From the NCBI GenBank assembly GCA_019454185.1, contig CP075368.1, positions 2,397,649 through 2,461,648 of the forward strand: a stretch of DNA of 64,000 bases, written 5' to 3'. This DNA is from Phycisphaeraceae bacterium (GTDB lineage Bacteria; Planctomycetota; Phycisphaerae; Phycisphaerales; UBA1924). The position numbers were made by a program, and so were the translations under genes. Shown one piece after another: positions 8,470-16,718 of this stretch (its first letter is position 1; each line of letters opens with the position of its first letter). The notes beneath the pieces are model-generated. The model had not been told where the DNA came from. It was given only the letters and a program-made list of their open reading frames with translations, and ran no database searches.

Positions 8470-10073
8470 GCCGGCGGAGCTGGGTCTGAGCCGCCGCCCC
8501 GCTGCGGCAGCGAAGCCCGCACCTCTTCCAGCAGCTTCTCGATCTGGAACGGCTTGAACAGCACCGCCCGCTGCCCCTCCTGCGAAGCACGAACGATCGA
8601 GTGGTGCGGGTCATACCCGAACCCCGTCATCAAAATCACCGGCACCGCCCCGAGGCACCGACGCGCCGCGCTGAACACCTCATACCCGTTCCGGTCAGGC
8701 ATCTTGATATCGCTGATCACCAGCTCAAACGGCGGATACTCGCCCCGATGGCACGCCTCCAGATACTCGATCGCCGCGCCGCCGTTATCCACAACCACAA
8801 CCTTCGCCCCGCGATTCCGCAGCACATCGCCGATCACCCGCCGGATCTTCGGCTCGTCGTCCGCGATCAGAATCCATCTGTCCACCAGCAACGGATCCGG
8901 TGCCCTGTGCGCCAGCGCCTCCTCCACGCCCAGCAGCGTCTGCGGTCCGCTCGTCACGTCCTGCATCCGCCTGCGGATCGCATCGCAGTCCGTCTTGATC
9001 CGGTCGATGTGGTTCCGCACCTCAGGGTCCGTCGACACAATCTTGTCCAGCCACTCCGCCTCACGCAGAATGTCCTGAAGCGGCTCCGCAACCTCGCTGT
9101 CCACACGCCGGCTCACCGCCTCGTTCGTCGTCGAACGCTCCGCCACAAGCAGGTCGAGCATGTGCAGCGCGATCGCGATATGCCTCGCAAAGATCTCCGC
9201 CGACTGCCGATCCTCCTCGCTGAACGCCGCAGGAGTGCAGGACTCCACATCCATGATCCCAAGCACCCTGTCGTGCAGACGCAGCGGAACCGTCAACGAA
9301 CTCTTCGCGCCAGACAAGCCCGGGAGAAACTTCTCGTCCGAGCCCACATCGCGGCAGATATAGCTCTGCCCCGTCGCCGCCACCCAACCGCTGATCCCGT
9401 TGTTCTCCGGCTCCGGAAAGATGTCCAGATCCTCGATCTCCGACGGCAGACCAACCGAGAACACGATCTCGAGCTTCCCCGACTTCTCGTTGAGCAGACG
9501 GATCACAAAGTGGTCAAAGTGCAGCAAATCCCGGTTGTACCCGATGATCTTCGACTCAAGCAGCTTCAAACGCTCGTGCGCGTTCATCTTCCGGATCGCC
9601 TCACGATCCAGACGCACCAACTCCTCGCCAGCCCGTGCCAGCGTCTCCCGCTGCATGCGAACCCGACGCGCCGCCGTGATATCCCGTGCCACAGCCACCG
9701 CGCGGCTGCCCGGACCCGTCCTCACAACCCCGGGATCAACCGTCGCCGTCAGCTCATACCACACAGTTTGGTCGTTGCTCGAAATCTCGATCGGACCCCA
9801 CGACGCCGGCGGCTGATCCTCAGGACCCAGCACACGACGCCCCGCACACGACGCACGCTTATCCAGAAACGCGCGGCACTCCGACGCGATCCGGGTCCGA
9901 GCCCCCTCGTCCAGCGTCTGGAACTTCGCGTTGCTCCACGTCGTCACACCCTGAAAGTCGACAACGCAAACGGCAACGTCCAACGCCGCAAGGATCAGCG
10001 TCGCATCAAGCGCCTCGTCGGTCCGTTCGGTCACGCCCCGGTTTCCTCCGCTCCCACGTTCACCTTCACTCAC
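8460..10073 (-). CDS. PAS-GAF-receiver signalling protein without kinase domain
   Basis: 537 aa. A PAS-like sensor (~25-135), a GAF domain (~170-310, ending ...LGIMDVES and the helix of HIAIALHML), a helical stretch (~320-375) that looks like a degenerate dimerisation helix pair without a phospho-acceptor His, and a CheY-like receiver (~400-520). In the receiver DDEP, Asp455 (SDIKMPDRNG), Thr483 and Lys507 (LFKPF) are all present, so it should accept a phosphate. There is no ATPase domain or DNA-binding domain, so it must work with a separate kinase. Tail-to-tail with prmC. Confidence 0.8.
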   Translation of the reverse strand: MSEGERGSGGNRGVTERTDEALDATLILAALDVAVCVVDFQGVTTWSNAKFQTLDEGARTRIASECRAFLDKRASCAGRRVLGPEDQPPASWGPIEISSNDQTVWYELTATVDPGVVRTGPGSRAVAVARDITAARRVRMQRETLARAGEELVRLDREAIRKMNAHERLKLLESKIIGYNRDLLHFDHFVIRLLNEKSGKLEIVFSVGLPSEIEDLDIFPEPENNGISGWVAATGQSYICRDVGSDEKFLPGLSGAKSSLTVPLRLHDRVLGIMDVESCTPAAFSEEDRQSAEIFARHIAIALHMLDLLVAERSTTNEAVSRRVDSEVAEPLQDILREAEWLDKIVSTDPEVRNHIDRIKTDCDAIRRRMQDVTSGPQTLLGVEEALAHRAPDPLLVDRWILIADDEPKIRRVIGDVLRNRGAKVVVVDNGGAAIEYLEACHRGEYPPFELVISDIKMPDRNGYEVFSAARRCLGAVPVILMTGFGYDPHHSIVRASQEGQRAVLFKPFQIEKLLEEVRASLPQRGGGSDPAPPAQA

Positions 10074-10164
10074 TCAGATGAGTCTATCCGGCCCGGGGTG
10101 ACGGCGGGGCCGAGTTCTGCCCGACGCGACAGAACGCCCGCCGCACGGTACCCTCATCATCGGC

Positions 10165-11106
10165 ATGGTTGCTCTTGATCGCGTGCATAAATGGTACGGA
10201 CGCGTGCACGCCCTTCGTGGCGTCTCCTTCGAACTCCACCCGGGGCAGGTCGCCGGACTGCTCGGACCCAACGGCGCAGGCAAGTCCACCACCATCCGAA
10301 TCCTCACCGGCATGATCCCCCCGGACGCCGGACACGCCAGCATCCGCGCCCTCGACACCCTCAACCAATCCCTCGCCGCACGCGCCAAACTGGGATATCT
10401 CCCCGAATCCGCCCCTCTTTATCCTGAAATGCGCGTGGCAGACTACCTCGCCTTCCGAGCCCGGCTCTACCCCCTCGACAGATCCAGACGCCCCGCCGCC
10501 ATCGACAGAGCCATCGAACGCTGCTGGCTCCGCGATGTCCGAACCCGCCGCATCGGACACCTCAGCAAGGGCTACAGGCAACGCGTCGGCCTCGCCGCGG
10601 CGATCCTGCACGATCCCGAGGTCCTCATCCTCGACGAGCCCACCAACGGACTCGACCCCACCCAGATCGCCCAGATGCGCACGCTCGTCCGCGAACTCGG
10701 CTCCGACCGCACCATGCTCATCTCCTCCCACATCCTCCCCGAGATCGAGCAGATCTGCTCGCGCATCCTCATCGTCGCCTCCGGCGAACTCAAGGCCGAC
10801 GGCACGCCCGCCGAACTCATCGCCAAGCACGGCGGCCCTTCGCGCCTCATCGTCGAAGCCCGCTGCACACCCGAGAAAGCCGGGCTGATCCTCGGGCTCC
10901 CTCAGCAGAGCCCCCGGCTCACCGAACTCTCCGAGGGCTGGACCCGCATCGAATCGCCGTGCGCGCCGCACGAACCCGATCCCCGCGAACGCATCGCCCA
11001 CGCCTTCGCAGCATCCGGCACGCCCGTCCGCGAACTCCGACTCACAACCGCCACCGTCGAGGATGTCTTCCTCGCTCTCGCCCACGGCCGAGAGGGCACG
11101 CCATGA
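10165..11106 (+). CDS. ABC transporter ATP-binding protein (GldA-like)
   Basis: 313 aa. Walker A GPNGAGKST, signature LSKGYRQRVGLA, Walker B EVLILDEPTNGLD and the switch His in ISSHIL. The LSKGYRQR signature and the gene order ATPase - permease - 'Gld G-type' protein match the GldA/NatA branch of exporters. First gene of a three-gene operon; its stop overlaps the permease start by four bases (ATGA). Confidence 0.9.
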   Translation: MVALDRVHKWYGRVHALRGVSFELHPGQVAGLLGPNGAGKSTTIRILTGMIPPDAGHASIRALDTLNQSLAARAKLGYLPESAPLYPEMRVADYLAFRARLYPLDRSRRPAAIDRAIERCWLRDVRTRRIGHLSKGYRQRVGLAAAILHDPEVLILDEPTNGLDPTQIAQMRTLVRELGSDRTMLISSHILPEIEQICSRILIVASGELKADGTPAELIAKHGGPSRLIVEARCTPEKAGLILGLPQQSPRLTELSEGWTRIESPCAPHEPDPRERIAHAFAASGTPVRELRLTTATVEDVFLALAHGREGTP

Positions 11107-11825
11107 GCGTCATCGCCGCGATCGCCGGACGCGAGTTCCGATCGTTCTTCCGGCTCCCCGTCGGGTGGATCGTCATCGCGCTCTTCCTCCTCCTGACAGG
11201 CGCCGTCTTCGCAACCGCCATCCTCGCGCCCGGACAGCCCGCCACCCTCAGGCCCTTCTTCGCGATCGCCGGGTGGCTCCTCCTCCCCGTCGTACCGGCC
11301 ATCTCGATGCGCCTCTTCAGCGACGAGATACGAACCGGGACGATCGAGCCCCTCCTCACATCCCCGATCCGCGACGGCTCGCTCGTCGTCGGAAAGTTCC
11401 TCGGCGCAACCCTCTTCCTCCTCGCGATGTTCCTCCCGACGCTCGCCTACCCGATCACGCTCTGGTCACTCTCCGACCCCGCCCCAGATCTCGGGCCGAT
11501 CCTCGCCGGCTACTTCTCGCTCGCCCTCCTCGGCATGCTCAACCTCGCGATCGGCACCCTCGCTTCCGCCTGCACCTCCAGCCAGACCCTCTCATTCCTC
11601 GCCGCCCTCTTCGTGTTGCTCGGCATGCTCCTCATCCCCTCCTTCCCCGCCCACACACTCCCGATCCCCGCGCAGCGCGCCATCGAGTTCGTCTCCCTTA
11701 CCCCGCGCATGAGCGACTTCGCCAGAGGGGTCATCGACACGCGCCACATCGCCTGGTTCGTCGCGCTCACGGGCTGGCTGCTCGTGCTCTCCACACTCGC
11801 CCTCCAATCAAGGAGATGGCGATGA
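11103..11825 (+). CDS. ABC transporter permease (GldF-like)
   Basis: 240 aa with six predicted transmembrane helices, starting MSVIAAIAGREFRSFFRLPVGW, typical of ABC-2 permeases that pair with GldA-type ATPases. The segment DEIRTGTIEPLLTSPIRDG after helix 2 is the conserved coupling loop of this group. The start lies in an ATGA overlap with the ATPase stop; the stop overlaps the next start in the same way. Confidence 0.88.
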   Translation: MSVIAAIAGREFRSFFRLPVGWIVIALFLLLTGAVFATAILAPGQPATLRPFFAIAGWLLLPVVPAISMRLFSDEIRTGTIEPLLTSPIRDGSLVVGKFLGATLFLLAMFLPTLAYPITLWSLSDPAPDLGPILAGYFSLALLGMLNLAIGTLASACTSSQTLSFLAALFVLLGMLLIPSFPAHTLPIPAQRAIEFVSLTPRMSDFARGVIDTRHIAWFVALTGWLLVLSTLALQSRRWR

Positions 11826-14005
11826 CCAGAGAGACATCAGGCCCTTCCACACCGCCAACCCGGTCACGCCGCGCCAGATTCGCCGCCCTCGCCGCCGCGA
11901 TCCTCCTCTCCGCCACGGTCTGCTCTCTCTCGCTCGTCCGCATCGGCAACTCAACCGCCATCCGCTTCGACGCGACCGCGACCGGCGAGCACCGCCTCTC
12001 ACCCCGAACGCACCAGATCGCCGAGGCGCTCCCCGCCGGCGCGCGCATCATCCTCGCACTCGACAAACGCACCATCGAGCCGGGCGCACGCCAGACGCTC
12101 GAAGACGCAATCTCAACCTTCAACCGATCCGGCACACGCATCCAGGCCGATTGGATCGACACCTCAGGCCAGACCGGTCGCCTCACCTTCGCACGAACGC
12201 TCAACGCACTCACCACCGAGCAGCAGGCCTCTATCGACTCCTACGCAACCATCATCCGTCAGGCCGCCGAATCCCTCCAGACCGCGGCACAATCGATCGA
12301 TCCCGCCCTCGTCTCCCAACTCGAAAGCATCCGCGACGCCCTCGGCCCCGACGATCCCGGCCGTCGCGCCTTCGACGAGCGTGCCGCACTCTTCCGCGTC
12401 CTCTCCAGAGACGCCATCGCGATCGCGAGCGCCGCCTTCGCCCCGATCCACGAGTGGGACTCACGCACATCTGAGCCCGACGACGCACCCGGCCCTCCCC
12501 TTCTCGACGAATCCTGGCAGCGCATCCGCTCCCCCGGTGAGAACCTCGATGCACAGCTCGACGCGCTCGCCCGCGAACTCGGCGAGTACGCCCGCTCCGC
12601 CCTCGGAACGCCCGAGGCCCGCGATCTGGCACGCGGCCTCGCAGGCAGAGTCGCAAACCTCAGAGCCCCGCTCGCCCGCGCCATCGATGCCGCCCGCGTC
12701 GCAAAGGCACCGGCGGTCATCCGCGTCGCGCGCCTGATCGAGGCCGATCGCGCCGCCATCGTGGTCGGAGACACAGGGCCGGGCATCGTCGCCATCGATC
12801 CAGACGCGCTCATCGAAGCGGCCGCATCCTCCACCGCCGAGGCAAGGGCACGCGTCGAATCGCTCTTCGCCACCGCGCTCGGCACCCTGCTCGCCTCCAG
12901 ACCCCCGATCGTCGTCCTGCTCCACGCCGAGAATCCGCTCGTCCTCGCCCGCGCGAACCTCTATCAGAAACTCATCGAACGCCTCTCCTCACGAGGCATC
13001 GACACCGTTCTCTGGTCGCTCCTCTCAAGCGCGGAGCCACCGTCACTGCGCGAACTCAACCCGGACGGTCTCCGCCGCGTCGTCTACATCGCCCTCTCAA
13101 CCGATTCCAGCAGCCGCAGCCCGGGACCCGGCCAGCCCACCGGCATTGAGAGAGCCCAGCGTCTCGGGGCCGCACTCCGCGACCTCCACCAACGAGGCGA
13201 GCCCCTGCTGATCTCCCTCAGCCCATCCATATTCCCCTCAACCGGCTCGCCCGATCCGACCTCCGACTTCCTGCTCGAACTCGGCCTCACCGCCGAGACC
13301 GCGCGCCCCCTCGTCCGCGAGCGCACCACCCCCACCGCCCGCATCGTCACCACTCCCCTCACCGGCGCGGACCGCATCACCGCCGCAAGCGATCATCCCA
13401 TCGCCGGCGCGATCAGCGGCCTCCCCCTCTTCATGGCCTGGCCGATCCACATCGCTCGATCCGGCGATCCTCTCCCCGGCGTCCGCGCCGAGCCGCTCCT
13501 CAATCTCCTCAGCGACGCCACCTGGGGCGAGTCGCAGTGGATCACCCTCTGGCAGATCGGGCTCGAATCGCAGTCAACACTCCCCGCTCCCCCCTCGCGC
13601 GATGCACGCGATCTCCCCCCACCCGCGAACAACGAGTTCACGCTCGCATGGGCGGTCGAGCGACGCCCGCCGGACAACCCGATGTCCGTGCAGCGTCTGG
13701 TCATCGTCGGCACACACAGCTACGGCCAGTTCGGCTGGTTCGCCGACGGCATCACCCACGAGCAGACCTCAATCGACGGCCGAGCCGTCAGAACCCACCC
13801 GGGCAACACCGAACTCCTCGACGCGTCGATCGCCTACCTCGCCGAACTCGACGAGCTCATCGCCCGAAGCCCCGAGGCCGGATCGACCCCCGTGATCCGC
13901 CCCATCGATCCCGATCGACTCCGCATCATCCGCCTTGCGCTCGCGCTCGGCATGCCCGGCGCGATCCTGCTCATCGGTGCCGCCGCGTGGCTCATCCGCA
14001 GATAA
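11822..14005 (+). CDS. GldG-like ABC auxiliary protein
   Basis: 727 aa. An N-terminal transmembrane helix (~20-42), a long extracytoplasmic region of the GldG/ABC_transp_aux kind (VRIGNSTAIRFDATATGEHRLSP near the membrane, then a helical part ~120-330 and an alpha/beta part ~340-640) and a C-terminal helix (~700-722). The helical insert makes it longer than typical GldG proteins. Start at 11822 rather than the ATG at 11816, because AAGGAG sits at the right distance and the start forms an ATGA overlap. In Bacteroidetes the Gld system supports gliding; here the cargo is unknown. The last 237 bases are antisense to the next gene. Confidence 0.8.
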   Translation: MTRETSGPSTPPTRSRRARFAALAAAILLSATVCSLSLVRIGNSTAIRFDATATGEHRLSPRTHQIAEALPAGARIILALDKRTIEPGARQTLEDAISTFNRSGTRIQADWIDTSGQTGRLTFARTLNALTTEQQASIDSYATIIRQAAESLQTAAQSIDPALVSQLESIRDALGPDDPGRRAFDERAALFRVLSRDAIAIASAAFAPIHEWDSRTSEPDDAPGPPLLDESWQRIRSPGENLDAQLDALARELGEYARSALGTPEARDLARGLAGRVANLRAPLARAIDAARVAKAPAVIRVARLIEADRAAIVVGDTGPGIVAIDPDALIEAAASSTAEARARVESLFATALGTLLASRPPIVVLLHAENPLVLARANLYQKLIERLSSRGIDTVLWSLLSSAEPPSLRELNPDGLRRVVYIALSTDSSSRSPGPGQPTGIERAQRLGAALRDLHQRGEPLLISLSPSIFPSTGSPDPTSDFLLELGLTAETARPLVRERTTPTARIVTTPLTGADRITAASDHPIAGAISGLPLFMAWPIHIARSGDPLPGVRAEPLLNLLSDATWGESQWITLWQIGLESQSTLPAPPSRDARDLPPPANNEFTLAWAVERRPPDNPMSVQRLVIVGTHSYGQFGWFADGITHEQTSIDGRAVRTHPGNTELLDASIAYLAELDELIARSPEAGSTPVIRPIDPDRLRIIRLALALGMPGAILLIGAAAWLIRR

Positions 14006-14509
14006 ACGCCCAACCCGCGCCCCAACCCCAGCCCCAGCACCCACATCCCGCGCCGGAATCGCCGTCCCGCACTCCGGACACAAGGTCGATCGAATCGCCC
14101 GAACGTCATACCCGCACGCGTAGCACCGTGGCCCATGCTCGACACGCCGCGGCAGACACGCGATATACACCCCCATCCCCGTCACCACCAGCCCATACCC
14201 ATACAGAATCGGCTGCAACACCTCCATGTAGATCCGACCCTGCGTCACCACGCCCAGCGTGTAGTGCCCCAGAATCACCATCGCCATGAACGCCGCGCCG
14301 AGCCCCACCCACACAAATCCGAGCAGCGTCCGCCGGTGCCTCCCCGCGAGCCACCACACGATCACCGCATAACCCGTGAAGAACGGAATCAACGCTCGGC
14401 CCTCTGCGTCACGATTCGCCGCGCACGCCCCCTCAGTTTCGCAGGTCCGTCCCCCCGCGTCGAGCCCTTCCGCACATTCCCCCCCGAAACGGCCCCGGCG
14501 ATCGTTCAT
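13769..14509 (-). CDS. membrane protein with zinc ribbon; tail antisense to the GldG-like gene
   Basis: 246 aa. Three transmembrane helices (~40-125) followed by [21 protein letters not shown], the same double-CxxC zinc module seen in 4921-5652. The ATG at 14509 overlaps the DUF444 stop (ATGA), so it is the last gene of that operon. The first in-frame stop after the zinc module lies 237 bases inside the oppositely oriented GldG-like gene, so ~80 C-terminal residues (Gly/Asp/Glu-rich, low complexity) are probably unstructured antisense-encoded sequence. Function unknown. Confidence 0.65.
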   Translation of the reverse strand: MNDRRGRFGGECAEGLDAGGRTCETEGACAANRDAEGRALIPFFTGYAVIVWWLAGRHRRTLLGFVWVGLGAAFMAMVILGHYTLGVVTQGRIYMEVLQPILYGYGLVVTGMGVYIACLPRRVEHGPRCYACGYDVRAIRSTLCPECGTAIPARDVGAGAGVGARVGRLSADEPRGGTDEQDRAGHAERERKADDAESIGIDGADHGGRSGLGASGDELVEFGEVGDRRVEEFGVARVGSDGSAVD

Positions 14510-15618
14510 CGCCCCTGCTTGAAGAACGTCCGCAGCGACTCGTAGATGTCGTCCTTCCCGTTCACCCTGCTCGTCACCAGCCGTGGACCATCCCCGATAT
14601 CCGCCCCGTTGGGAAACGCCTCATGCAGCACGTTGATGAACGATCCTGAACCATACGAAGACGCGACCTGGCAGTAGCCGAACATGTTCGACACGGGCAG
14701 CAGGTGCTGATCCAGGATCTTCACGCACTCGCGATTGTCCGAATCGCTCGAGTTGTCACCATCCGAAAAATGGAACAGGTAGATGTTCCAGTCCGACGGG
14801 TCGTAATGTCCCTCAAGGATCGACCTCGCGCACTGCAACGCACTCGATATCTTCGTCCCGCCGTCCTCACGCACCGAGAAAAACGTCTTCTTGTCAACCT
14901 CCGACGCCCGCACATCATGAACGATGTAGCGGCTCTCAATCCCCTCGTAATTCCGCCTCAGCCACGTGTCGATCCAGAACGCCTCCAACCTCACCAGCTC
15001 CTTCTGCTCATCGCCCATCGAGCCCGACACGTCCATCATGTACACGATCACCGCGTTCGACTGCGGCTTCTTCACCTCGTTCCACGATCGGAACCGAAGG
15101 TCACGCTTGATCGGAATGATCACCGGGTTGTCAGGGTCATACGTCCCCAGAGAAACCTGACGCTTCAACGCCTCGCGATATGTCCGCTTGAAGTGACGCA
15201 GACTCGCCGGGCCGATCGGACGGATCCCCGTGAACTTGTCGCGAACCGTCGTGATCCGATGCTCGCCGCGCGGCTTGATCCGCGGCAGTTTCAGCTCCTC
15301 CGCCAGAATGTCCGCCAACTCCTCCATGCTCACATCCACCTCAAGGATGTGCTTCCCCTCCTGCTCGCCGCCCTGCCCCGGCTTGCCGCCCTGTCCGACC
15401 GAATCACCCTCATCGCCCTCCCCCATCCCCACTCCCGACGAGTTGTCGCCGTAGCGAAACGTCGGAATATCGATGTCATGCACTGGGATCGAGACAAACC
15501 GCTTCCCCTCGCGCCCGATCAACTCGCCGCGAGACAGAAACTTCTTCAGATCACGCCGGATCCGACCACGCACGATCTGCCTGAAACGCTGATGGTCTTG
15601 TTCGATCTTGCTGAGCAT
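14506..15618 (-). CDS. DUF444 (YeaH/YhbH) family protein
   Basis: 370 aa. A von Willebrand-type fold with the MIDAS motif DVSGSM and the conserved [23 protein letters not shown] and [11 protein letters not shown] stretches of the YeaH/YhbH family. In many bacteria this gene is linked to the PrkA kinase and SpoVR in a stress/sporulation operon; neither partner is in this window. Start: ATG at 15618 ([10 protein letters not shown]); a GTG three codons upstream is also possible, and a more distant ATG would add 30 untypical residues. The stop overlaps the next start (ATGA). Confidence 0.88.
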   Translation of the reverse strand: MLSKIEQDHQRFRQIVRGRIRRDLKKFLSRGELIGREGKRFVSIPVHDIDIPTFRYGDNSSGVGMGEGDEGDSVGQGGKPGQGGEQEGKHILEVDVSMEELADILAEELKLPRIKPRGEHRITTVRDKFTGIRPIGPASLRHFKRTYREALKRQVSLGTYDPDNPVIIPIKRDLRFRSWNEVKKPQSNAVIVYMMDVSGSMGDEQKELVRLEAFWIDTWLRRNYEGIESRYIVHDVRASEVDKKTFFSVREDGGTKISSALQCARSILEGHYDPSDWNIYLFHFSDGDNSSDSDNRECVKILDQHLLPVSNMFGYCQVASSYGSGSFINVLHEAFPNGADIGDGPRLVTSRVNGKDDIYESLRTFFKQGR

Positions 15619-15744
15619 CGTGCTCACCCACCCCCCCGACACGCCACACACCCAGGCGGTCCGCAACCGTGCGCCGCCAACCTCATCAACCGATACGAGA
15701 CACTTCATCGGCCGGATCGAACCCTCGAACGAATGCCATTCGAT

Positions 15745-16707
15745 TCACGCCGACGCCGCACCCTCAGAAGCACGAACACGTACCGATCGCCCCCGCACCA
15801 GCCGAGCAATCCCCACGATCCCAAGCACCCCGAGCGGGATCGCCACCATCACCTCCGCCGCGCGGTTCACAAGATCCGCAGTCAACCCGATCCCCGCGCC
15901 CGAATCCTCCCCCATCGCGTACCACCCGGGCAGTGCCGCCGCCAGCAGCCCCACCGCCCACTCACGCAGACCTAGCCCATTCCCCGCCAGCGGAATCAGC
16001 AACGCAACCTGGCTCACAACCGCCACCGCCACCGCCTCGCGCGCCCCGATCTCACGACCGATCAGCGCGAACACCGCCCAGTAGCGAAACGCCCAGAGAG
16101 CCACATCCGCATATTTCATCGCCATCGCGCCGGCATACGCGCGCACCGTCCGATCAGACGATCCGCGCCACACCGCGATCCCCCCAACCAACGGAGCCGA
16201 CGCAACCGCCCACCACACCGGACCGCCACCAACACCGATCCAGTCCATCCCCAGCACGATCGACGACAGCATCGCCATCGCGATCCCCGCCATCGCCACC
16301 GTCTCCGCGAGCACCCGCGCAGACGCCTTGATCCCGATCCCGTTGTACTTCTTGTGGTACGCGATCCGGCCGAACATCCCAGGCCTCAGCGGCAGATAGT
16401 TCAGCAGCCACGCGCTCGCGATCAGCCCCGCCATCTCATCCAGCCGCACACTCCCGTGTCGGTTGTTCAGCAGCCAGAACGCCACGCTCACGACAAACAG
16501 ATTCGCGATCGGTAGCACGATCGCCATCGCGACCAGCCACCACTCCGCCGACCGCATCGCCCGCAACCCGTCCGCCAGCGAACCGCCCTGTAACGATGCC
16601 GTCCACACCGCCGCGACCAGCAGCGCGCCCCCCACGATCGAGCCGACAATCGCCCGCGTCGCGCGCCCGCCGCGAGGCGTTGTTCCATCAGGGTTCGCCG
16701 GCTCCAT
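15745..16707 (-). CDS. polytopic membrane protein, possibly lysylphosphatidylglycerol synthase-like TM family
   Basis: 320 aa with about eight transmembrane helices. The segment LLNYLPLRPGMFGRIAYHKKYNGI resembles the conserved loop of the UPF0104/AglD 'flippase-like' family; this is a pattern judgement, not a firm match. It begins 12 bases after the TPR gene ends, so it lies in the same operon. Substrate and function unknown. Confidence 0.55.
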   Translation of the reverse strand: MEPANPDGTTPRGGRATRAIVGSIVGGALLVAAVWTASLQGGSLADGLRAMRSAEWWLVAMAIVLPIANLFVVSVAFWLLNNRHGSVRLDEMAGLIASAWLLNYLPLRPGMFGRIAYHKKYNGIGIKASARVLAETVAMAGIAMAMLSSIVLGMDWIGVGGGPVWWAVASAPLVGGIAVWRGSSDRTVRAYAGAMAMKYADVALWAFRYWAVFALIGREIGAREAVAVAVVSQVALLIPLAGNGLGLREWAVGLLAAALPGWYAMGEDSGAGIGLTADLVNRAAEVMVAIPLGVLGIVGIARLVRGRSVRVRASEGAASA

Positions 16708-16718
16708 GCTGCCCCTCG

